From Naasia sp. SYSU D00057 (GTDB lineage: Bacteria; Actinomycetota; Actinomycetes; Actinomycetales; Microbacteriaceae), in NCBI RefSeq assembly GCF_017916505.1, contig NZ_JAFMSZ010000003.1, positions 1-64,000 of the forward strand: a stretch of DNA of 64,000 nt. Direction: 5' to 3'. Positions within the stretch are counted from its first letter, which is position 1. Each line of letters starts with the position of its first letter. The notes under the pieces are model-generated. The model saw only the letters and a list, made by a program, of their open reading frames with translations, ran no database searches and was not told where the DNA came from. The position numbers were made by a program, and so were the translations under genes. This document shows, one piece after another, positions 1 through 7,269 of this stretch.

Positions 1-397
1 ACGGCCGCTCCGCGGCCTCCTCAATCACCGGGAAGAGGGGCGCGGTTCGAAGCGGCTCGCGTGATCTCGAGACGGCCGCTCCGCGGCCTCCTCAATCACC
101 GGGAAGAGGGGCGCGGTTCGAAGCGGCTCGCGTGATCTCGAGACGGCCGCTCCGCGGCCTCCTCAATCACCGGGAAGAGGGGCGCGGTTCGAAGCGGCTC
201 GCGTGATCTCGAGACGGCCGCTCCGCGGCCTCCTCAATCACCGGGAAGAGGGGCGCGGTTCGAAGCGGCTCGCGTGATCTCGAGACGGCCGCTCCGCGGC
301 CTCCTCAATCACCGGGAAGAGGGGCGCGGTTCGAAGCGGCTCGCGTGATCTCGAGACGGCCGCTCCGCGGCCTTCTCAGTCACCGGGGAAGGGGCGA
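1..397. repeat. Tandem 71-bp repeat array with embedded 39-bp palindrome
   Basis: Five identical 71-bp units begin at 1, 72, 143, 214 and 285; a sixth, diverged unit begins at 356 and fades out near 397. The first unit touches the window edge, so the array may continue upstream. Each unit joins a 39-bp imperfect palindrome (outer arms GTGAT and ATCAC, inner arms GGCCGC and GCGGCC) to a 32-bp spacer. Complete palindromes lie at 61-99, 132-170, 203-241, 274-312 and 345-383 (the last diverged). The same palindrome occurs singly at 7022, 7128 and 7209. No credible gene lies in 1-482; open frames here are products of the repeat. The base-perfect units suggest recent amplification. Confidence 0.95.
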
Positions 398-470
398 GGC
401 CGTCCCCTCCGCCGCGCGGGGGAGGACGGAAACCGCCCGGCGGCGGATGTGGCGTCGTGCGCCCGGTTCC

Positions 471-476
471 TAGCGT
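471..476 (+). promoter_or_regulatory. Probable -10 box, leaderless start
   Basis: TAGCGT lies six bases before the ATG at 483, so transcription would start at or next to the start codon. The GGAG between them is too close to the ATG to act as a ribosome binding site. Confidence 0.5.
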
Positions 477-482
477 GGAGCC

Positions 483-1364
483 ATGATCACCATCGACCAT
501 GTGAGCAAGCGCTTCGGCGAGCGCCTGGCCCTCGACGACGTGAGCTTCGAGATCGGCGCGGGCCGGCTCACCGGCTTCGTCGGCGGCAACGGCGCCGGCA
601 AGACCACCACCATGCGCGTCATCCTCGGCGTGCTCGCCCCGGACGCGGGCGTCGTCCGCCTCTCCGGTCAGCCGATCACGGCCGCCGACCGGCGCCGCTT
701 CGGCTACATGCCCGAGGAGCGGGGGCTCTACCCGAAGATGCGGGTGGCCGAGCAGATCGCCTACCTCGGGCGCCTGCACGGGATGAGCAAGTCGGCGGCG
801 GAGGCGGCGACCGCGGAGCTGCTCGAGCGCCTCGAGCTCGCGCCGCGGGCCGGCGACACGGTCGAGAGCCTGTCGCTCGGCAACCAGCAGCGCGCGCAGA
901 TCGCGGCCGCGCTCGTGCACGAGCCCGAGGTCCTCATCCTCGACGAACCGTTCTCGGGCCTCGACCCGCTCGCCGTCGACGCGGTGGTGGGCGTGCTGCA
1001 GGAGCGCGCGGCCCGCGGGGTGCCGGTGCTCTTCTCGAGCCACCAGCTCGAGCTGGTCGAGCGCCTCTGCGACGACCTCGTCATCATCGCCGGCGGCCGG
1101 ATCCGCGCGGCCGGCAGCGCCGAGAGGCTGCGCGATCAGAACTCCCGGCTCGCGTGGGAGCTGCTGACGAGCGACGACACCGGGTGGCTGCGTGCCGAGC
1201 CGGGCGTGGTCGTCCGCGAGTTCGGCGCCGGCTGGGCGCTCTTCGAGAGCGACGAGGTCACCGCCCAGCGCGTGCTGCAGTCCGCGGTCGCCCGCGGCAG
1301 CGTCGTCTCCTTCACCCGTTCGCGGCCGACCCTGGCCCAGATCTTCACGGAGGTCGTCAAGTGA
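483..1364 (+). CDS. ABC transporter ATP-binding protein, NatA-like
   Basis: Nucleotide-binding subunit of a probable ABC-2 type exporter, energising the permease encoded next. Walker A is GGNGAGKT at residues 34-41, Walker B VLILDEP at about 150-156, and the H-loop His is near 187. The signature motif reads LSLGN (130-134) instead of LSGGQ, a variant common in NatA/YhaQ-type proteins. The 293-residue length fits this group, which carries a C-terminal extension of about 80 residues after the ATPase core. Its TGA overlaps the GTG of the permease (GTGA), indicating translational coupling. The substrate cannot be read from sequence; sodium, drugs and peptides are all known for relatives. Confidence 0.93.
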   Translation: MITIDHVSKRFGERLALDDVSFEIGAGRLTGFVGGNGAGKTTTMRVILGVLAPDAGVVRLSGQPITAADRRRFGYMPEERGLYPKMRVAEQIAYLGRLHGMSKSAAEAATAELLERLELAPRAGDTVESLSLGNQQRAQIAAALVHEPEVLILDEPFSGLDPLAVDAVVGVLQERAARGVPVLFSSHQLELVERLCDDLVIIAGGRIRAAGSAERLRDQNSRLAWELLTSDDTGWLRAEPGVVVREFGAGWALFESDEVTAQRVLQSAVARGSVVSFTRSRPTLAQIFTEVVK

Positions 1365-2446
1365 GTGCCCCCGCCATCCCCTTCTGGAGCAGCGTCGGCC
1401 TGGTCGCCGACCGCGAGATCCGCTCCAAGCTGCGCAGCAAGGCCTTCGTGATCTCGGGCGTCATCCTGCTGCTCGCGGTGCTCGCGTCGATCATCTTCGG
1501 CAGCGTCGCCGCGCAGAACCCGGAGGACATCAAGGTCGCCGCTGCGCCCGGGGCGACCCAGGTGGTCTCCGGTCTCGACGGCGTCGACGTGACGACCACG
1601 GCGGATGTCGCCGAGGCCGAGCAGCTGGTGCGCGACGAGACCGTCGCCGCGGCGGTGGTGCCCGACGACGGCACGCTCGGCTACTCGCTCGTCGCCCTCG
1701 ACTCGGAGCCCGACGACCTCGTGATGCTGCTCAGCGTCTCGCCAGAGGTGCAGCTCCTCGACCCGGCGCCCACTCATCCGATCCTCGTGTACCTGGTCGC
1801 GCTCGGGTTCGGGCTCATCTTCTTCATGGCGGCCCTGACCTTCGGCGCGACGATCGCGCAGAGCGTCGTGGAGGAGAAGTCGACGCGGGTCGTCGAGCTG
1901 CTGCTCTCGGCGATCCCCGCGCGTGCCCTGCTCGCCGGCAAGGTGATCGGCAACAGTGTCCTAGCCCTCGGCCAGATCGTGCTCATCGCCCTCGCCGCGA
2001 CCGCGGCCCTCGCGCTGACCGGGCAGCAGAACCTGCTGACCGCGCTCGGCCCGTCGGTGATCTGGTTCATCGCGTTCTTCGCGGTCGGCTTCGTGCTGCT
2101 CGCCGCGATCTTCGCCGCGAGCGCGGCGCTCGTCTCGCGCCAGGAGGACGTCGGCGCCGTCACGACTCCGGTGACGATGCTCGTGATGATCCCGTACTTC
2201 CTGATCGTGTTCTTCAACGACAACGACCTGGTGCTGACGATCATGTCCTACGTGCCGTTCTCGGCACCCGTCGGGATGCCGATGCGGATCTTCCTCGGCA
2301 CGGCCGAGTGGTGGGAGCCGCTGCTGTCGCTCGCGATCATGCTCGCCACCACCGCCGCGGTGGTCGTGCTCGGGGCGCGCGTCTACGAGAACTCGCTGCT
2401 GCGGATGGGCGGCCGCGTGAAGCTCGGCGAGGCGCTGCGCGGCTGA
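1361..2446 (+). CDS. ABC-2 type transporter permease, NatB-like
   Basis: Membrane subunit of 361 residues paired with the ATPase just upstream. The GTG start at 1361 was chosen because it overlaps the upstream stop as GTGA; the open frame continues further back only as a shadow. There is one membrane segment near residues 27-48, then an extracytoplasmic stretch of about 90 residues with no strong hydrophobic run, then five or so hydrophobic segments from about 145 to the C-terminus. The motif VVEEKSTRVVELLLSAI is typical of NatB/YhaP permeases. Exporter direction is inferred from family. Confidence 0.9.
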   Translation: MSAPAIPFWSSVGLVADREIRSKLRSKAFVISGVILLLAVLASIIFGSVAAQNPEDIKVAAAPGATQVVSGLDGVDVTTTADVAEAEQLVRDETVAAAVVPDDGTLGYSLVALDSEPDDLVMLLSVSPEVQLLDPAPTHPILVYLVALGFGLIFFMAALTFGATIAQSVVEEKSTRVVELLLSAIPARALLAGKVIGNSVLALGQIVLIALAATAALALTGQQNLLTALGPSVIWFIAFFAVGFVLLAAIFAASAALVSRQEDVGAVTTPVTMLVMIPYFLIVFFNDNDLVLTIMSYVPFSAPVGMPMRIFLGTAEWWEPLLSLAIMLATTAAVVVLGARVYENSLLRMGGRVKLGEALRG

Positions 2447-2459
2447 GTGCGCATCCTCC

Positions 2460-3053
2460 TCAGTGCGGCTGCCGGGAGGTGAGGGTCTCGTCCCTCGCCT
2501 CCCGGTATTCGCCGTATCCGGGACCGAGCACCGCGAGCAGGGCGACCGCCCCGATGGTGCCGAGCAGGCCGTCGAACGAGCCGAGCATGTCGGCGGCCTT
2601 CAGATCGAGCAGCGCCGCGAGGATGCCGCCGCCGATGACGACGAGGATGAGCAGCACCCAGCCGACCGAGAGCGACCGCGTGGTGACCGTGCCGCGGGCG
2701 AACCAGCTGAGCCCGGCGCCCAGCCGGAACAGGCGCGTCGCGAGCCCCGCCCCGAGGTAGAGCGCGCAGGTCGCGAGCGCGACGGTGATCACGTTCGTCA
2801 CCGAGACGGCGCCCACCGCGAGGTACACCCCGGACAGCAGCAGGAAGAGGGTGCCGAGCCCGGCCGCGCACCAGTAGAGGGTGAGCCAGAGCGCGACGGC
2901 AGTGCGGCCCTCCGGCCGCAGGGCGAGCGCCTCGGGCACGGTCCCGCCCACGGCCGGCTCGGGCGGAGCGGGCGGCAGGGGCAACGCGGGGGCGGCGGGC
3001 AGCGCGGGGCCGGCCAGCGCGGGAACGACGTTGGGCAGCGGTTCAGCGGACAT
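2460..3053 (-). CDS. Hypothetical multi-pass membrane protein
   Basis: A 197-residue protein that I cannot assign to a named family. The first 45 residues are rich in proline and alanine and probably cytosolic; four or five hydrophobic segments follow, and the short charged tail (GEYREARDE) is at the end. The ATG at 3053 was chosen because GAGGAGG lies seven bases before it; a start further upstream has no ribosome site. It converges with the ABC permease, whose stop is 13 bases away, and is divergent from the VOC gene at 3170. Confidence 0.7.
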   Translation of the reverse strand: MSAEPLPNVVPALAGPALPAAPALPLPPAPPEPAVGGTVPEALALRPEGRTAVALWLTLYWCAAGLGTLFLLLSGVYLAVGAVSVTNVITVALATCALYLGAGLATRLFRLGAGLSWFARGTVTTRSLSVGWVLLILVVIGGGILAALLDLKAADMLGSFDGLLGTIGAVALLAVLGPGYGEYREARDETLTSRQPH

Positions 3054-3169
3054 GGTTCCTCCTCGTGGCGCCCATTCCAGCGGGGGCCGGCCCTCCCGGG
3101 CGTCGATCGCCGACCACTGCAACCGCCGTGCAATGGAATTCGGCGCTCGCGCGAACGGTTGGACGCGAC

Positions 3170-4057
3170 ATGACCGATGCTCACCCCCGCCCGTCGGACT
3201 CCCTCGCCGCGGACACCGGCATGGGGGCCGTCACCCTCGCGGTCGCCGACCTCGACCGGATGATCGCGTACTACCGCGACGGGGTCGGCCTCGACCTGCT
3301 CGCACAGCAGGGCGATCGTGCCGAGCTCGGCCGGGGCGGCGCCGCCGCGCTCGTGCTGGAGCAGCGGCGCGAGCTGAGGCACGCGTCCCCCTCCCAGGCC
3401 GGGCTGTACCACACGGCGTTCCTCTTCCCCGATCAGTCGGACCTCGCCGCCTCGGTGTACTCGGTCGCCACCCGCTACGGCGGATCCTTCAACGGCAGCT
3501 CCGACCACCTCGTCAGCAAGGCGCTCTACTTCGACGACCCCGAGGGCAACGGCGTCGAGCTGTACTGGGACCGCCCGCGCGCCGAATGGCAGTGGGACGG
3601 CTCGCGGGTGCGAATGGGGACGGTGTTCCTCGACCCGAACCGCTTCCTCCAGGAGAACCTCACCGAGCAGGGCGCGACGACGGGCGTGCAGGGCGACGCG
3701 GGCGTCGGGCACGTGCACCTCAAGGTGGGCGACATCGCCACCGCCCGCGCGTTCTACGTCGACACGGTCGGCTTCGAGGTGACGGCCGCGTTCGGCGACT
3801 CCGCCCTCTTCGTCTCCGCGGGCGGCTACCACCATCACCTCGGCATGAACACCTGGCACAGCGCCGGGGCGGGCACCCGCACGCCGGCGCTGGGCCTCGG
3901 CGAGGTGTCGATCGCGGTTCCGACCGTTGAGGACCTCGGCGCGCTGCGGGAGCGCCTCACCGCCCGGGGCGTGCAGCAGCGTGACACCGGCGCGGGCCTC
4001 TCCTTCGAGGACCCGTGGGCCAACACCGTCCGCGTCGCGGTGGCTGCCGCATCCTGA
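3170..4057 (+). CDS. Two-domain VOC protein, catechol 2,3-dioxygenase-like (CatE type)
   Basis: Vicinal oxygen chelate family protein of 295 residues. The first VOC module spans about residues 17-130 (begins MGAVTLAVADLDRMIAYY, ends VELYWDRPR); the second spans about 165-285 (VGHVHLKVGDI to FEDPWANTV). The likely metal ligands are histidine of LYHTAF, glutamate of GVELYW and histidine of GHVHLKV. The order and spacing match Bacillus CatE-type extradiol dioxygenases, but glyoxalase or bleomycin-resistance-like roles cannot be excluded. The start at MTDAHPRP was preferred to one 35 codons upstream, which would run into the divergent promoter region. Confidence 0.82.
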   Translation: MTDAHPRPSDSLAADTGMGAVTLAVADLDRMIAYYRDGVGLDLLAQQGDRAELGRGGAAALVLEQRRELRHASPSQAGLYHTAFLFPDQSDLAASVYSVATRYGGSFNGSSDHLVSKALYFDDPEGNGVELYWDRPRAEWQWDGSRVRMGTVFLDPNRFLQENLTEQGATTGVQGDAGVGHVHLKVGDIATARAFYVDTVGFEVTAAFGDSALFVSAGGYHHHLGMNTWHSAGAGTRTPALGLGEVSIAVPTVEDLGALRERLTARGVQQRDTGAGLSFEDPWANTVRVAVAAAS

Positions 4058-4220
4058 CCCGCCAGGCTCCTACCTGTAGCTGACAGACTCGTCCGCGCGG
4101 TCGCGCAAGGTCGTCAATCGCGATCAAGCGGAGTTGCTCGCCCGCGCCTGCCCGTACGACTCATTCTCCCAGCTACTACCCAAGTCCCAGTGAGCCGCGC
4201 GCACTTCAGCTGCGCCACGA

Positions 4221-4226
4221 TATATT
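4221..4226 (+). promoter_or_regulatory. -10 box of the three-gene cassette, leaderless start
   Basis: TATATT sits six bases before the ATG at 4233, with no purine-rich ribosome site between, so the first gene of the cassette is probably translated from a leaderless mRNA. No convincing -35 box is visible in 4190-4205. Confidence 0.5.
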
Positions 4227-4232
4227 CGATCT

Positions 4233-5003
4233 ATGCCCGGCGCGCCCACGGAAGCTCTCAGGTTTCGAACTCCACCAGTGCGTTCAGTGGATCTGACCCT
4301 TTATTTCCCACCGATTCGGGAGCTGCGCGTTTCCGCCCTCGCAAGCTTCATAAGTGGCTGGACTCAACGCTACTCATTGATAGCTGAAAGTTTCGCGTTG
4401 CCGCCGGTCGAGCCCGACGCGAATCAGTCAGACTACTTCCCTGAGGGCGGGATGCCCTTTCCTTGGCTCGTGTTCCGCGACAGCAAGGGACACCGGGTGG
4501 GTTTCCAGAATGACCGATTCAGTCTTTACTGGCAGTTTGAGGACGGGACCGAGTACGAAGGTTTCGAGACACTGAAGTCCGAACTCCTCGCCCGCTTCAA
4601 CGATTACGCGAAGGCGGTGATGCTGGCGGCAGGCGAAGCTCCACGGCCGATCCGCGCTCAGTGCGAATATTCGAATGATTTCGGCGCCGTAAGCCCTTTA
4701 GAGGTGGCGACAGCAACTCTGTTGAGTGGTGATCATGTCATACCGCCAGCTGATCGATCGATCCAGTACGCCTTCCATATCACTCTGCCGACAGTGAGCG
4801 AGCAGGACGTCGACACCGTTGTCGAAGTGAACGCTGCGACGCGCGAGGGACAGAATGTCATGTGGCTCGACTCCAACGCGAAGGCGTCACGCGAAGACAT
4901 AACGGCCACCGACCTCCTCAATGCGGCCCACGAACAACTGCTCCAAGCTTTCGTATCTTCGTCCTCGAGCAAGCAGTTGGACACTTGGGGGATGGTCCGA
5001 TGA
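4233..5003 (+). CDS. TIGR04255-like family protein, first gene of a foreign-looking cassette
   Basis: A 256-residue soluble protein. The N-terminal block (PPVRSVDLTLYFPPIREL, about residues 14-31), a central segment around WQFEDGTEYEGF, and the C-terminal LLNAAHEQLLQAF resemble the TIGR04255 family, a sporadically distributed group of unknown function. This assignment is from memory of the family pattern and is not certain. It overlaps the next gene as ATGA. Base composition is clearly lower than in flanking genes: two 60-base lines counted by hand give 33 and 35 G+C, that is 55-58 percent. Codons such as TTA, ATA and CGA, rare elsewhere in the window, occur here. No catalytic motif was recognised. 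Confidence 0.6.
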   Translation: MPGAPTEALRFRTPPVRSVDLTLYFPPIRELRVSALASFISGWTQRYSLIAESFALPPVEPDANQSDYFPEGGMPFPWLVFRDSKGHRVGFQNDRFSLYWQFEDGTEYEGFETLKSELLARFNDYAKAVMLAAGEAPRPIRAQCEYSNDFGAVSPLEVATATLLSGDHVIPPADRSIQYAFHITLPTVSEQDVDTVVEVNAATREGQNVMWLDSNAKASREDITATDLLNAAHEQLLQAFVSSSSSKQLDTWGMVR

Positions 5004-5488
5004 GCGCCTCTGCTCTAGTCGCCCCTGAACTCAGACGGTCTTCCCTCCAGTGGAAGCTCGCTCAGCGCAAGCCTTTCCAACGTTCCGTAAATGCGCGCGA
5101 GGCCAGCGAAGCCGCACACTTCGATCCAGCGGTAGTCGGCTATGTCTCGCGCAGATTCTCGCAGCTACACACGCCGCCCGATCCCCGCGCGCAGGCCGCG
5201 TTCCGGCGTATTCTTCAGGGAGTTGTTACGGCGTCAACAGTTTTTCCTTCGGTCTCTGCTGATGAGGACGGGGCAGTGGTCGCGGTATGGAGGTGTGGCC
5301 CCCTCTCGTTGCAGATCGACGTCAATGTCGACGACTCCTTCTATGTGCGCGCGAGCGATCGTGATAGTCACACACTAAGAGAGTGGTATGAGGGCGCCTT
5401 CCCCTACACGGCGATCCAAGGCTTCCTCCGGGACTTGTCCCGCCGTACGGCCAAGGTGAATCCCGAGTGGCATCGACTTTATGAGTGA
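5000..5488 (+). CDS. Hypothetical protein, second gene of the cassette
   Basis: A 162-residue protein without a recognised domain. The ATG at 5000 overlaps the upstream TGA (ATGA), so translation is coupled; the longer open frame upstream is a shadow of the first gene. The N-terminal third is basic (RRSSLQWKLAQRKPFQRS), and the C-terminal half looks like a mixed alpha/beta fold (LSLQIDVNVDDSFYVRA, then TLREWYEGAFPYTAIQGFL). No signal peptide or membrane segment. It shares the lower GC of its neighbours and overlaps the third gene by eight bases. Confidence 0.72.
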   Translation: MSASALVAPELRRSSLQWKLAQRKPFQRSVNAREASEAAHFDPAVVGYVSRRFSQLHTPPDPRAQAAFRRILQGVVTASTVFPSVSADEDGAVVAVWRCGPLSLQIDVNVDDSFYVRASDRDSHTLREWYEGAFPYTAIQGFLRDLSRRTAKVNPEWHRLYE

Positions 5489-5990
5489 TTCCGGAGACTG
5501 GCTCTGGGATGACGCATCGATACGGGACGACGACGAACTTCTACGCAAGGTTCCGCAGAAGCTCTACGAAGACGCCGCAGTGCTCGATCTGGAGTCCGGT
5601 GAACGTGCCGTGGGTCCGGCAATGTTGCGGTACGACTACGCGGAGGATGTAGGCGCCGATCAGGAGGGCATGTCCGTGCACCTCTGGAAGGTGCTCGAGG
5701 ATCGCGGGCGCGACCCTCGCACGTTGCACGCTCTGCCGACTCGGGCTCTGGTGTTCCGGGCTAAGCATGTGAGAGCCGCGCCGGTTGAGGCAGGTGTCAT
5801 TCGAAAGCCAGACTCCGATGAAGAGGACGAGGACCTCTCCTCTGCGCACGGGCTGGTCCGCCATTCTGAGCCTCTCCCTAAACCTCCAGCGAAGAAGAAG
5901 CAACCGATCTGGAACCGTATCCGAAGCGCAATCGCAGAAGAGGCCCGGTGGGTCCAAGCAACCACCGCACCAGAATCGATGTCGCCTTAG
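5481..5990 (+). CDS. Hypothetical protein, third gene of the cassette
   Basis: A 169-residue soluble protein of unknown family. Residues 1-100 look folded (KLYEDAAVLDLESGE, MLRYDYAEDVGADQ); the rest is low complexity, with an acidic run DSDEEDEDL near 112-120 and a proline-lysine run KPPAKKKQP near 134-142. The start codon lies inside the end of the upstream gene, so the three genes form one transcription and translation unit. The acidic then basic tail suggests a flexible linker or a contact surface for partner proteins; this is inference only. There is no known toxin, nuclease or protease motif. Confidence 0.72.
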   Translation: MSDSGDWLWDDASIRDDDELLRKVPQKLYEDAAVLDLESGERAVGPAMLRYDYAEDVGADQEGMSVHLWKVLEDRGRDPRTLHALPTRALVFRAKHVRAAPVEAGVIRKPDSDEEDEDLSSAHGLVRHSEPLPKPPAKKKQPIWNRIRSAIAEEARWVQATTAPESMSP

Positions 5991-6063
5991 CAGCGCGACC
6001 GAGGGACCGCCCGCTCGGCGGGGCCGGTAGAATCGTCGGGTTCCCGATCGGAAGGGTGGCCCC

Positions 6064-6314
6064 GTGCCGACCATCGTCGTCGAAGTCATGCCCAAGGCCG
6101 AGCTCCTCGACCCCCAGGGCAAGGCGGTGGCCGGGGCGCTCAAGCGGCTCGGCAAGTCCGAGTTCTCGTCGGTGCGGATCGGCAAGCGGTTCGAGCTGAC
6201 CGTCGACGGGCCCGTCGACGACGGCGTGCTCGCCGACGTGCGGGACATCGCACAGACCCTGCTCTCGAACGGCGTCATCGAGGACGTCGTCGCCATCCGG
6301 ACGGAGGACGAGCG

Positions 6315-6318
<4 letters not shown>
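6064..6318 (+). CDS. purS: Phosphoribosylformylglycinamidine synthase subunit PurS
   Basis: Small scaffold subunit (84 residues) of the three-part FGAM synthase, which converts FGAR and glutamine to FGAM in purine synthesis. The fold-defining pattern [18 protein letters not shown] and the C-terminal [18 protein letters not shown] are typical. GTG start with GGAAGG about ten bases upstream; a TAGAAT that could be the -10 box lies near 6027. It overlaps purQ by four bases. PurL, the third subunit, is encoded 3.5 kb away. Confidence 0.93.
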
Positions 6319-7010
<692 letters not shown>

Positions 7011-7021
7011 CCGTCCTTCCG

Positions 7022-7060
7022 GTGGTTGAGGAGCCGCCGCAGGCGGCGTCTCGAAACCAC
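7022..7060. repeat. Dispersed 39-bp palindromic element, copy a
   Basis: Starts GTGGTTGAGGAG and ends TCTCGAAACCAC, with a CCGCC/GGCGG stem core. It is 39 bp, in the opposite orientation to the elements of the 1-397 array and with GTGGT/ACCAC outer arms instead of GTGAT/ATCAC. It lies 11 bases after the purQ stop and could fold into a hairpin that ends the transcript. Confidence 0.85.
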
Positions 7061-7127
7061 GCGACCTTGCCCTTGGACTCGGCCACCTCGCCGGCCCGGC
7101 GGATGATCCGGTCCGAAGGCACGTCGC

Positions 7128-7166
7128 GTGATTTCGAGACGGGCGCTCCGCGCCCTCCTCAATCAC
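7128..7166. repeat. Dispersed 39-bp palindromic element, copy b
   Basis: Starts GTGATTTCGAGAC and ends CTCCTCAATCAC, with GGGCGC/GCGCCC core arms. Same orientation and length as the units in the array at 1-397; the core arms differ by compensating changes on both sides. Confidence 0.88.
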
Positions 7167-7208
7167 CGGGGCGGTCTACCGGCGTGGCCGAGTCCGGGAA
7201 CACCTTGC

Positions 7209-7247
7209 GTGATCTCGAGACGGGCGCTTTGCGCCCTCCTCGATCAC
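7209..7247. repeat. Dispersed 39-bp palindromic element, copy c
   Basis: Starts GTGATCTCGAGAC and ends CTCCTCGATCAC, again with GGGCGC/GCGCCC core arms. It is 42 bases after copy b and 22 bases beyond the stop of the cytosine-permease-like gene, so copies a-c fill the gap between two convergent genes. Confidence 0.88.
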
Positions 7248-7269
7248 CGGGTGGCGGCACCGGGGCGGA

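Larger units (their letters stand above)
4058..5995 (+). other. Lower-GC region carrying the three-gene cassette
   Basis: From just after the VOC gene stop to just before purS the base composition drops and AT-rich words (TATATTCGAT, TTTATTTCCC, GAATATTCGAATG) appear that are absent elsewhere. No integrase, direct repeat, inverted repeat at the ends, or tRNA marks the borders, so entry by homologous recombination or an old transfer is as possible as site-specific insertion. Confidence 0.55.

Noticed and set aside
1-397. CRISPR array
   Set aside because: The units are identical over the whole 71 bases, so there are no unique spacers, and no cas genes are near.
309-1043. Long open frame on the minus strand across the repeat array and the ABC ATPase gene
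   Set aside because: It is antisense to a clear ATPase with all motifs, and the N-terminal part only reads through the 71-bp repeats. The composition is arginine- and alanine-rich without domain.
4190-4387. Small plus-strand frame overlapping the first cassette gene
   Set aside because: It has no ribosome site, lies in another frame inside the larger gene and shows no domain; the -10 box at 4221 fits only the start at 4233.
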